From Monosiga brevicollis MX1 (lineage: Eukaryota; Opisthokonta; Choanoflagellata; Craspedida; Salpingoecidae), in the NCBI RefSeq assembly GCF_000002865.3, contig NW_001865069.1, positions 75,555-139,554 on the forward strand: a stretch of DNA of 64,000 nucleotides, written 5' to 3'. Every line of letters starts with the position of its first letter. The first letter of the stretch is position 1. The translations under genes and the position numbers were made by a program. Below, one piece after another: positions 1 through 9,261 of the stretch. The notes under the pieces are model-generated. The model saw only the letters and a list, made by a program, of their open reading frames with translations. It was not told the origin of the DNA and ran no database searches.

Positions 1-993
1 GGGACGACGTCTATGACTTTCTGCAGCCGTCGGGCATCAATGCCAACAACGTCTTTGTTTGCCATGCGCTCAACGGCCGCCCCACTGGCACGGCCTACGC
101 TGTTTTCAGCGGCTCCACCGCCAGCCAATGCTTTGACCTGGCCATGCGCCAGCACAAGTCTAAGATTGGCGATCGCTATATTGAAGTCAACCGCTCCACG
201 GTGGCAGAGATGCTGCGCGACATTTTTGGTGACATTCTCGTCCCTCTCTCATCCCAGGTATGCCCTTTGGGTGCGCCGGCATGTGACTGCACCGTCTTGA
301 ACCGTCGCTCTTGAATGTCCCAGGAATGGCTTTGACCAACACTGATGGGACTGGACTTGATTGTAGGACGCAATGGCCCTGTCAGCCAACTTTCGCGGCG
401 GCGGCGGCGGTGGTCGCCCATATGGCCACTACCCGCAGGAATCCGCTTCGGGCTATGCCGGTGCCATGCGCGGCCATGGAGGCGGCTACGGTGGTCATGG
501 TGGTCACGGTGGCCATCACGGCGGTCACGGTGGTCATGGCGGTCACGGTGGTCACGGTGGTCACGGCAACTACGGTGGTGGTGGCTATGGTGGCGGCGGC
601 TACGGTGGCGGCTCTGGTTACAGCAACAGCAACTTTGGTGGCGGCTACGGCGGCGGTGCTGCTGCCAACAACGGCTACATTGAAATCCTGCTGCGCGGGA
701 TCCCGTACGAGGCCACCGAGGTCGACATCGACTACTGGATGACTGGCACACCAATTGTTGCGGTGCGTCCATTCCCATGCCCATGCCCAAGTGTGCATGC
801 CAATGCTTTAAATATTTAGAGACCTTGTCCATGCCTCACCCCATATCATGTGCTACCGCTGGGCCTCGAACAGGGAATGACACGGGTACTGCGCAAGCCC
901 AATGGGCGGTCTCAGGGAGACGCCGTTGTCTATACAGCCACGGTGAGTCGCTGATCTTCCTCCGTCTCTCTTACTCGTATGCTGTTTCAGTAA
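1..993 (+). CDS. hnRNP H/F-type (quasi-RRM) RNA-binding protein, 5' end outside window
   Basis: Exons 3-257, 367-762 and 874-942 join in phase 0 at GT-AG introns. The first exon holds the second half of a quasi-RRM (VFVCHALNGRPTGTAYAVF, then IGDRYIEVNRST), the form found in the hnRNP H/F and GRSF1 families that bind G-rich RNA. The second exon is a Gly-rich linker with tandem GHG/GGH repeats and GGY units (about positions 397-665), followed by the start of another quasi-RRM (GYIEILLRGIPYEATEVDI). The third exon continues with TRVLRKPNGRSQGDAVVYT. After the next candidate intron (943-990) the frame stops at once at 991-993, which cuts the last RRM short. Either the protein really ends there or I have missed the last splice. 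Likely a nuclear splicing or RNA-processing factor; family call firm, 3' end weak. Confidence 0.75.
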
Positions 994-1620
994 TGGCCCT
1001 CACCTGCAATCAACTATTGCTCCGTTAGCGTGAGGGTGCGGGCATGATCAAGGCGATGCGTCACAACCAAATGATGGGACATCGCACGATTGAGGTTTTG
1101 ATGCGCAACTGAGCAGTCGGAAATCCAACATCACTATATTCCATTCCGCCCATCGCTTGATTGTCTTCTTTCTTTCCGCCTGGTCTCTCTTCTTCTCGCA
1201 TACCATGTGCTGCACGCCAATGCGCCGTGAACTGGGACAGAGTCATGACCAGTGAAGAATGTGGAGATGTAGATGCGAAAAAAGAGGATCAAAAGCAAAG
1301 AAGAAGAAGAAGATGGCGCGCTCACAGCGGTCAGGAAATTGAGGGTGATACCAAACGACGGGCAACCAATTCGCCGCGCAAAGACCAGAGGAAAGCTAGC
1401 TAAATTGCTTGCAACTTGTCGTTGTCATGTTTGGGGGGAAAAGACCGAGAAAGAGATAAAATAGTATCATCAAGACACACAGACTGGTCCTGAAAGCTGA
1501 GCCAACTCTGGCTGGCCAGCTCAAGGAGCGCGCACATGATTCAAATTGGGGGAAAGCGTCCAGCTCAGCTGGAATCTTGGGGAAAGCCTCACCCTGACGC
1601 AAGGCCAGGAAAACAAGGCC
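994..1620. other. Intergenic stretch between convergent genes
   Basis: No reading frame here looks protein-like and no RNA gene was recognised. It lies between the 3' ends of two convergent genes, so it probably holds both 3' UTRs. Confidence 0.5.
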
Positions 1621-2077
1621 TCACTTCTTTTTGGTCGTTGATTTCTTCTTGACAGATTTCTTTTTGGTGGTGGACGTGGTCGTCTTCTTGGCAGCCTTGG
1701 CAGCCGCTGTCTCTGCGGCAGCTTCAGCCGTCACCAGCTCGGCCTCTGCACACACAGGATGACATGGGAGCATGACCAAATCCATGATGGCGCCAGATTA
1801 GCGCGGCAGGACGCGATGCACGAGCCATGTGAAAAGGATCAAAACATCGGCGTAGCATGCCAAGGCACGACTTACCCGAGGGCTCGGCTGGCAAGGAAAA
1901 GGTGATGGCTGCAGCCTGAGCTTGGGTGCAGATGCTGCACATCGGGGAGGCTTTGAGGGGCGTATAGAGGGCACCGCAATTGGGACACACCTTGGGCTGA
2001 ATGGGCTCAGAGGGGCCCTTGGCCGCCGACGTGGATTTGGTGCTCTTCTTCTTCTTGACCACCTTCTTCTTGGCCAT
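1621..2077 (-). CDS. Small lysine-rich zinc-ribbon protein, function unknown
   Basis: Two exons (1876-2077 and 1621-1745, read on the minus strand) give about 108 residues. The protein starts MAKKKVVKKKK and ends in KKK/STTKKK runs. Between them sits one short zinc-ribbon-like knuckle pair, CPNCG at residues 31-35 and CSIC at 47-50. The C-terminal exon is Ala-rich then Lys-rich. The basic tails suggest nucleic-acid or ribosome contact, but that is inference; I do not recognise the family. The intron has a GTAAG donor and a TGCAG acceptor. The start is the first ATG after a CT-rich leader (2159-2180). Confidence 0.7.
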
Positions 2078-2318
2078 CTTGACTGGTGATCAGACCTCGT
2101 TCCAGGACCGCACTCCCCCCGTGACGTGACGCGCCAATCAGGAAAAAGTCGCGCGCGCGCTCTCTCTCTCTCTCTCTCTGAAGAAATTTTTGCCGAAAGA
2201 CAAACGTCACCAAGGATTTGGTTTCAACAGTTGTTCACAACAGCAAATATCTCGTGAAAAGGCGTACCATTTTAGAACAACTTTTTAGCTTTGTAATCTT
2301 TCAAAATGTACGCAAGTT

Positions 2319-2321
<3 letters not shown>

Positions 2322-2394
<73 letters not shown>
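2322..2394. repeat. (CT)n microsatellite
   Basis: About 36 uninterrupted CT units, with a second short CT run at about 2159-2180. Both lie upstream of the zinc-ribbon gene, on its 5' side. Confidence 0.95.
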
Positions 2395-2396
<2 letters not shown>

Positions 2397-3386
2397 TGCT
2401 AAACCTGCACACGTTTCAAGTTCGTGATGTATCTTGTTGTGGCGATCGACCGCTACTCGTCACGTAAACTAAAATACTCACCTCTAAAGTATACCTATAG
2501 CTCAAGAGGGGGCGGCAACCCACGAGCTGGGGCAAAAGGGCAGCGTGGTCGGGAGGCTGAATGGGCCAGGTGCTGTGCCAACAGGGGATGGGCTGAGGGA
2601 TATGGTTGGTGAAGGACATGTCTGCCAGTTGGTCTGGTCGCTGGCAGTTGAAGAGCCATGCCTCCAGCGGCGCTGTCTGGTCCGTCGCTTTCAATCCCGC
2701 CCCCTTGTCCTTTTGTTTGCCTTTGAATGAAAGCACCACCAGGCTCTCTGAACCAAGGCTATTCAGACTTTATTCTCTAGCAATCACGACGATTAACGAG
2801 AAAACCAGGCAAATTCAGACAACACCGTACCCCCATGGACAAATTCACCAACACATCTCTACATCCCACCACCGGGCCCACTCATTCTCTTCTTCTTTCT
2901 CCGTCTCCATTTTACAGCACAAAACGCAGCAGCAGCAGCAGCAGCAGTCGTCGCCGTCGTCGCCGCCGTCGTTGCCGTCGTTGCCGTCGTCGTCATTGCT
3001 GTCGTCGATTCCTTAAACTACTGGCGGTACGTGCGCTTCTCCCGGCCGCGGTTGTAAGGCCTGGCTTTGCAAAGGCTTCATTTGCCCCGCTCGATTCAGG
3101 AGCCACAGGTGACCCCCCACCACCACCTCGGATTCGCCTGACGCGTCTTCGATTACCCCCCGTCGCTCGTGCGCAAGCTCCAACCTGGTCCCAGGTATGT
3201 GCTGGTTGTGGCCATTAGGGTACACGTATGAATACTTTCTTGTATCTGGGGCCCCCTGGGTGCCAGTGGTGGCTGCCAGTGGATGGGCCAAGCTGGTGTC
3301 TAAAGTCTAAAGCACATAAAACCTGCTCCCGCTCTCTGGCCTCATGACCAGAACCGTGTGTGTGTCACCACTTGGCAATAGGCACC
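2395..3386. other. Intergenic / presumed 5' region of the tyrosine kinase gene
   Basis: No supportable gene. A CAG run lies near 2926-2948, followed by CGT/CGC-type triplet repeats to about 3005. Open frames here are driven by these repeats. The kinase 5' UTR probably lies at the right end. Confidence 0.5.
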
Positions 3387-5611
3387 ATGGCAGACTCCTC
3401 CACGCCCAGCCGCAAGGGCACGGCCAAGCGAACCAAGAAGGAGAAGGGCTTTGTCAAGCTCAAAATCTTCTTTGAGCAGTCCTCGGGCCACTTGGTGGCA
3501 GAAATCCGTGAAGGCCGCGGCCTCCCAAAGCCATGCCAGCCCTTTGTGAAGGTGGCCATTGCCTCTGAAAAGGCATCCAAGCAGAAATCTGACCCCGCGC
3601 GCGAAAAGTCCACCGACCCCGTCTGGTCTACCGGCTTTCGCTGGCCTCTCGGCAATGCCGAGGAGTATATGGAAGACGTTCTCGAGCTCACGCTCTGGGA
3701 GAAGGGCGCGCTCAAGGACCAATTCTGTGGCCGCATGGCCTTTCCCATCGGTGAGCTGATTGAGAACCCGGACCCGCTGGAGGGTTGGTTTGCCCTTCTT
3801 GATGCGGACAAGGGCAAGTCGGGCTACCGCAAGTTTGAGCCCGATACTAGCGAGGGCAAGGTGGTCGTCGCCCTCTACGATAACGACCCTCGTGGCGACA
3901 TGGAACTCTCCATGCGCAAAGATGACTATCTTTTGGAGCTTCGCAGCGACGGTGCCTGGGTCCAGTGCCGCCACCTCATGACCAACGAGGAAGGCTTCGT
4001 CCCCGGTACCTTTGTCGCCCCATACAAGTCACTCGAGGCCGAGCCCTGGTTCTTTGGCCCCATCACGCGTGCCAAGGCGGAAAAGCTGCTCGGTGTTCCC
4101 GCCCGTAAACACGGCTGCTTCCTCATCCGCGAGTCAGAGAGCACGCCCGGCACCTTCTCCCTGTCCATGAAGGACGGTGAAAACGTCCGGCACTTTCGCG
4201 TCAAGAAGGTGGCCGGCGGCATCAAGCTGCAGGGCGTGAGTTGCCGCACGGCTCGTCTCACTCCTCCCGCGCATCTGAAACCCCGCACAAACTTCGTCCA
4301 CACACCCATTCGCACACATCCGCGCACTCGCCCGGCACCCGCGCCGTGGTCCTCGCCTCACCCACCCGCATGCCTGCCCTGCAATCCCGTACACAGTCAC
4401 CTTCCAGCCCCCACAAGGACCTGCCGTCCCTTATCAAGTACCACAAGCGGCACCGCGGTGGTTTGACCACCACGCTCAAGGTACCCTGTCCACGCGAGAT
4501 TCGCGCCCCTGATATCGGTTACGCCGTCAAGGACAAGTGGGAGGTGGACCGCGACACCATCGTCCTTGAGAAACAGTTGGGTGAGGGCCAGTACGGTGAA
4601 GTCTACAAGGGTCGCTGGAACGGCACGACCGAGGTGGCCATCAAAACGCTCAAGTCGGCCGCCACCTCGGCGGAGGAATTTTTGCAGGAGGCTCAGCTCA
4701 TGAAGGTGCGCGCGCGAGTTGGCATTGCCCTTGCCCGTGCCCGAGTACGTGGTCACATGGTCTCTCACCCGGCCATCCCGACTACGCTTTTATTGCTTTT
4801 TTTTTATGGTTAGAAACTGCAACACGATAATCTGGTCAAGCTGCACGCGGTGTGCACTATTGGTGAACCCATTTTCATCATCACCGAGCTGTGCAAATTT
4901 GGATCACTGCTCGACTATCTGCGCAGCCCCGCCGGCGAGTCGCTGCGCCTGCCCACGCTCATTGACATGGCCAGCGACGTAGCGCACGGCATGGCTTACC
5001 TTGAGGAGAACAATTACATCCATCGTGATCTGGCAGCACGCAACATTCTCGTCGGTGAAAACAACATTTGCAAGGTGGCCGACTTTGGTCTGGCGCGCGT
5101 CGTGGCCGACCGTGAGGAGGGCTACACGCCTGAAACTCTGGCCAAGTTTCCCGTGCGCTGGACGGCCCCAGAGGCCATGAGCACCAACACATACAGCATC
5201 AAGTCTGACGTCTGGTCTTTCGGCATCCTCCTCACCGAGATTGTTACCTATGGTCGCAAGCCTTACGAGGGCATGACCAACAAAGAGGTCGTCAAGTTTC
5301 TTGACAAGGGCGAGCGCATGGAATGCCCACCCGGTTGTCCCGAGCGTCTCTATAAACTCATGCTCGATTGCTGGCGCACAGTACGTTACTCACCTGGGCC
5401 CTCCCTCTCTACTCGAGGCTTCTTACCCCTCACATGCACACACTATCGTTATGGCCCTAACTTTGTTTCAACTTGCGTGCGTGCCCTCGTGTAGACGCCC
5501 TCTGACCGTCCTGCCTTTGGAAGTCTCAAGTTTCAACTGGAAGACTTTTTCCATGGCGAGGCTCAATATGCCGATGCCAGCACATTGTTCGACTCAAACG
5601 AGAAGGAGTAG
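3387..5611 (+). CDS. Src-family-like tyrosine kinase with an N-terminal C2 domain
   Basis: Four exons (3387-4235, 4397-4705, 4814-5380, 5495-5611), all joined in phase 0, give 613 residues. Order: C2-like domain (about residues 10-150), SH3 (about 155-210, [14 protein letters not shown], ending PGTFVAP), SH2 (about 217-305, [24 protein letters not shown]) and tyrosine kinase (about 335-595). Kinase motifs are intact: GEGQYGEVY loop, VAIK lysine, [11 protein letters not shown], an activation-loop Tyr ([16 protein letters not shown]) and APE. The C-tail (EAQYADAST) aligns with the inhibitory tail Tyr of Src. There is no Gly2, so no myristoylation signal; the C2 domain may supply membrane binding instead. 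The SH3 lacks the second Tyr of ALYDY. The catalytic loop reads as in Abl or Csk rather than the Src HRDLRAAN. ATG at 3387 sits in CACCATGG. Confidence 0.93.
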
Positions 5612-6281
5612 AACGTGCCCGTGGCACATAGAGATTTATCTTGGCCGCTCTTGAGACATGACACGCCTTGCCCACCGAACCACTTTCTTCTCTCGTCTCA
5701 TTCTTCTGGCGCGTGCTTTGCTGCTCTGCGTTTGTTTGGTACTCTCATTTTTTTCCCTGTGCATTTCCAGTTGTCCTCGTTCCTGCGGAAGCCCATGACA
5801 ACCCCCTTACCTTTCTGTTTTTTTCTTTTTTTTTATAAGCATTCGTTGACTTTTTCATTTTTTTCTCTCCATCAACGCATCTGTCGTTTGTTGCACCACG
5901 CTCCAGTCTTTGTCCCTGTTCCGTTCCGTCCCCTGTGCCTCCTGTATCCTCGTGTTCTTGCCTTTCGTGCCCATGTATGTATGTATGTATGCGGATGCAT
6001 GTATCAGTGATGTATCAGTGATTACTCTCCTGTGCTTGCTCGCGTCCTGGCCAATGTGTCAGATTGTTCATCTTCAATCGAGCAGGTTGTTTGCATCACA
6101 AGCCCCTTCAACCACGATACGGTGCAAGTCTCATCCCGCTCAAAGTCATTGTCTGGTGTGCGCGATTGGGACCGCCGAGCAGAATTAACACGAGCGCTGT
6201 TTGAGATCAATTATGTAAGAAGCCAGGGGCGGGACTTTCAGTTACACGCGTTCAACAAAAGTCAGCTGCAATCCAGCAGGG
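5612..6281. other. 3' UTR/intergenic, T-rich
   Basis: Pyrimidine- and T-rich DNA between the convergent kinase and small-protein genes. It holds a short TGTA repeat near 5973-6005. No gene seen. Confidence 0.5.
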
Positions 6282-6566
6282 TCATGAAGCGGCTTGTAGC
6301 GCCCGCATGCGTTGAGCATTGCGCTTTGCCACGACGCGCAGCGTTGTCTGCTGCTCCGCAGGCGTCATGGCCTGCCAGTTGGTGATGCGCGACATGGTAC
6401 CATCCACGTTGACCACAATTGGACCGAGTTGATCCATCTTGACAGCATGGCCCCCAACCTCAACCGTCTTGACACCGGCCCCGGTATCCTCCCCGTCATT
6501 GGCGGGCTTGTCATCCAAAGCCAGTGGCTCGGCTGCCCCGGAACTTGCCTCCTCTTGACCGCTCAT
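6282..6566 (-). CDS. Small conserved protein (94 aa), function unknown
   Basis: Single exon. The C-terminal half reads LGPIVVNVDGTMSRITNW, then MTPAEQQTTLRVV and KRNAQRMRAL. This layout (G-P-I-V-V-N, D-G-T, S-R-I, N-W, M-T, T-L-R, K-R-N) resembles a short uncharacterised protein family I recall from fungi and plants, but I cannot name it. The N-terminal half is acidic and low in complexity, and looks disordered. I chose the ATG at 6566 because the frame upstream of it is only the translated CA repeat, which therefore lies in the 5' UTR or promoter. Confidence 0.65.
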   Translation of the reverse strand: MSGQEEASSGAAEPLALDDKPANDGEDTGAGVKTVEVGGHAVKMDQLGPIVVNVDGTMSRITNWQAMTPAEQQTTLRVVAKRNAQRMRALQAAS

Positions 6567-6588
6567 CCTGCTGAGTTTCACTTTTTTC

Positions 6589-6590
<2 letters not shown>

Positions 6591-6665
<75 letters not shown>
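6591..6665. repeat. (GT)n microsatellite, about 37 units
   Basis: Pure GT on the plus strand, CA on the coding strand of the 94-aa gene. It starts 25 bases upstream of that gene's ATG and is followed by a CT-rich tract to about 6770. Confidence 0.95.
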
Positions 6666-6666
<1 letters not shown>

Positions 6667-6936
6667 AAAATGCGAGAGAGAGCGTGATGAGATTTTTTGT
6701 TAAAAGCAATTTTCTTCTCTCTCTCTTTCTTTTGCTTTCTCTCTCGATCTCGATCTCTCTGGATCTCTCGCTCGATGGTCTTAAAATGCCGATGGAGGCG
6801 CGGGGCACGTTGCGTTCTTGTCATCATGACAGACGTGGGCAGTCTCGCTATAGATTGATTCGGGATGAACACGGCTTCTTCTTCCAACCTCGAGCAAAGA
6901 AAGCGTGCTGATGACGGTTCTCTCCCTTCAAGCTGC

Positions 6937-8606
6937 CTAGTAGATGAAGGGGATGATTCGATAGGGAACGCGTCGCACGTATTCAGCCCATTTGGAGCCG
7001 TACTTGGCCGCACAGATCTCATCGTCCTACGATCGGGGAAGCAGAACGTCGGAAGCAGGCCCAAAGTCAGACATGACCCAATTCGCCCCGCCCCCCCTAC
7101 CCGCACCCACTCATGAATACACACCTCGATTTGGCGGGGAATAAAGAGGGCGACATAGTAGGCCGGATACAAGAGCGGCCACAATGAGCCCGTAGCGAGC
7201 ACTCCAGGCAGGGCCAGCGCCAGGCCCTGAAGGATCTCGCCCAAGTAATTGAGGTGGCGGCTTGCGCCCCAAAAGCCCGAGCAAAGGATGCGCGTGCCCG
7301 GCACGGTCACCGGCCGCACGCCCAAGAACGAGGCACGTGGATCGAGCTTAAAGTAGTATTTTTGCATGTTGGCGCCCCGCGTCATGATCCAGCCCACGAG
7401 GAAGAGGACGGCCACCAGCAAACATTGGGTGATGCTCAGGTCCGCCTCGGGCGTGAGGGCCGGCACCAGCGACCAAACGCCCACCGAATAGAAAAAGGGG
7501 TAAAACACCAAGCAGCCCCAAGTCAGCTTGAAGCCCACTCTAAGAGATGACACGCACCCATGGAAAACAAAAAGATGAGAGCAGCAGTTGTACGCCAGAA
7601 TACTACTGATGTTGATGGCCGGCACCAACGCCGCAAAATCCTTCAAGCACCAAGAGGTGTCCAAGTCAAGATCCCCCTCCAGCGCCCGTTCTCGACCCTT
7701 TGTCTGTGATGCGAGGAACACGCACTTTTCCGCAAAGAGATCGTAGGTGTACAAATGAACGTGCTCGTGGTAAATGTACTGTAGCCACAAGCCGCCATCC
7801 ATGAGTTACCTCCGTCGATCTCGCCCATGAGAAAGAGGCAGCCGATCAATCCCATGACCCTCGTACCTCAACAATGAACCATGCAAACATGGCCTGGTAA
7901 ATGACCATGGCCCTGCTAGGTGCACCATCTGGCTGCATGTCCACGTGGCGAGCCAGCGCAGAAAGCAGTGTCACGTGGAGCAGCAACGCCCCGACCAAAT
8001 ACAAGTACATCTAAAACCCAACCAAACCATCAGTGCCAGGCAGCTCAACAACAACAACAACAACAACAACGGTGAAACCAGTCCTTGAGCATGCCTGATA
8101 CCGACCTTGATGTCAAGAGCACCGAAGCGAGGGTTGAACTCGGTCCCGGTGTAATAGTGAAAGCCAAAGGTCTGCTCGCGTGCTTCATGAGGCCGTTCAA
8201 ACTCAGCCCGTGCTGCGGCATTACCAGCCTGATCGGCCGTCAAGCATCGGCGTGCACCCTGATAGCGACCCGGGCGCAGGCCCCACAACACCAAACCCAG
8301 CGCTGTCACCAGCCCCACGACGTTGGCAGCCATGGCCACAGACCAAAAGTGCGTGGCAATGTAGTCGAGCGGCACCAGCTCCAATTGGTGCAGCCAGTAA
8401 ACCAGCATCAAGCCCGCCACGTACACCCGCAGCCCATTCAAGACGTACGGCAGCGGCTCCCCCGCCCGATCGCAAGCATACCCTTTCACGCGCGGACCCG
8501 GCACCACTGCATACAGCCCCGCCGTCACGAGGTCCACCCCGAGCACAAAGGCCACCGCCCCGATCAGCTCCACCGCCAGCTCGATCGCCATTTCCCTGGA
8601 TCTCAT
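6937..8606 (-). CDS. Delta14-sterol reductase-like protein (ERG4/ERG24/lamin B receptor family)
   Basis: Five exons (8106-8606, 7867-8010, 7726-7778, 7539-7125, 7026-6937) give 400 residues of mostly membrane segments. Family marks in order: FNPRFGALDIK near residue 160, HEHVHLYTYD and FKLTWG, NMQKYYFKLDP, SGFWGASRHLNYLGEI, and the C-terminal CAAKYGSKWAEY then VPYRIIPFIY. ERG24, TM7SF2 and DHCR7 all end this way and reduce sterol double bonds with NADPH in the ER. The short third exon (53 nt) starts at TAC after CTACAG; this choice gives the same spacing as human TM7SF2 between its neighbours. The long N-terminal region of lamin B receptor is absent. C14 and C7 reductase activities cannot be told apart by eye. 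ATG at 8591 is an alternative start. Confidence 0.85.
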
Positions 8607-8728
8607 CAAAAGTAAAATACTTTTATTTTATCTGACATGATGATAAGGAGGAGTATCGTGACTGCTTTCGTGCTCTCAATTCTGAGCTGGTGCAGCAAAA
8701 TTTTTATTTTTTTGAGCTTCACGTGGTG

Positions 8729-8763
<35 letters not shown>

Positions 8764-9261
8764 CAGCGGGTCGCCCGGGTATCGCCTGGCGGGATCGGCC
8801 GGGGGTTGAGCGGCTGGGGCAGGCAGGTTCTGGGGGCGGTGATCAGGCTGGTGACGCCGTGTAGGTCACGTGCTGAGACGGGTTGGTCAGCGCGTGGTAG
8901 AGCTGTACGACAAGATCGGATCACCCAGGTCTGTGTGTGTGTGTGTTTCAAGCCCCGCCCCCTCCCCCTCCCCCACCGCCGGCTCATGTCCTGCTCATAA
9001 GCTCCCGCTCCGGATCGAGGAGCCTGACTCCGAGCCTGATTTTTTTTTTTTGAATTGCTTGATCGTGCCCCTGCTTTGACAATGTAGTTGGTAACGCCGT
9101 TGGCCTTGATCAAGAAAGAACCCGCCACCGCCGCATCATGGGGGTGCTTGTTGGGCCCGTGGTGGTGCCTTCCATGCCACGTTCGTGCGCTTGATCCTGC
9201 CTCGCCTTCCCCCGAATGCGCAGCGCCACTCTAACTTTGTGGTGCATGCTTCTGGATTGAG
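8607..9261. other. Divergent promoter region with CA repeat; possible first exon of the next gene
   Basis: A (CA)n run lies at 8731-8761 and a short GT run near 8933-8947. A possible first coding exon of the DHHC gene is 9138-9179 (ATG GGG GTG to CCA C, donor GTTCGT), which would splice in phase to 9262. Support is weak. Confidence 0.4.

Noticed and set aside
2606-3218. Poly-Gln and poly-Arg open frames
   Set aside because: They come from CAG and CGT triplet repeats in one spacer; no homology seen.
6282-7802. A 506-aa minus-strand open frame joining the sterol reductase to the 94-aa protein
   Set aside because: The middle is the translated CA repeat and intron sequence. Splice sites and family ends show two separate genes.
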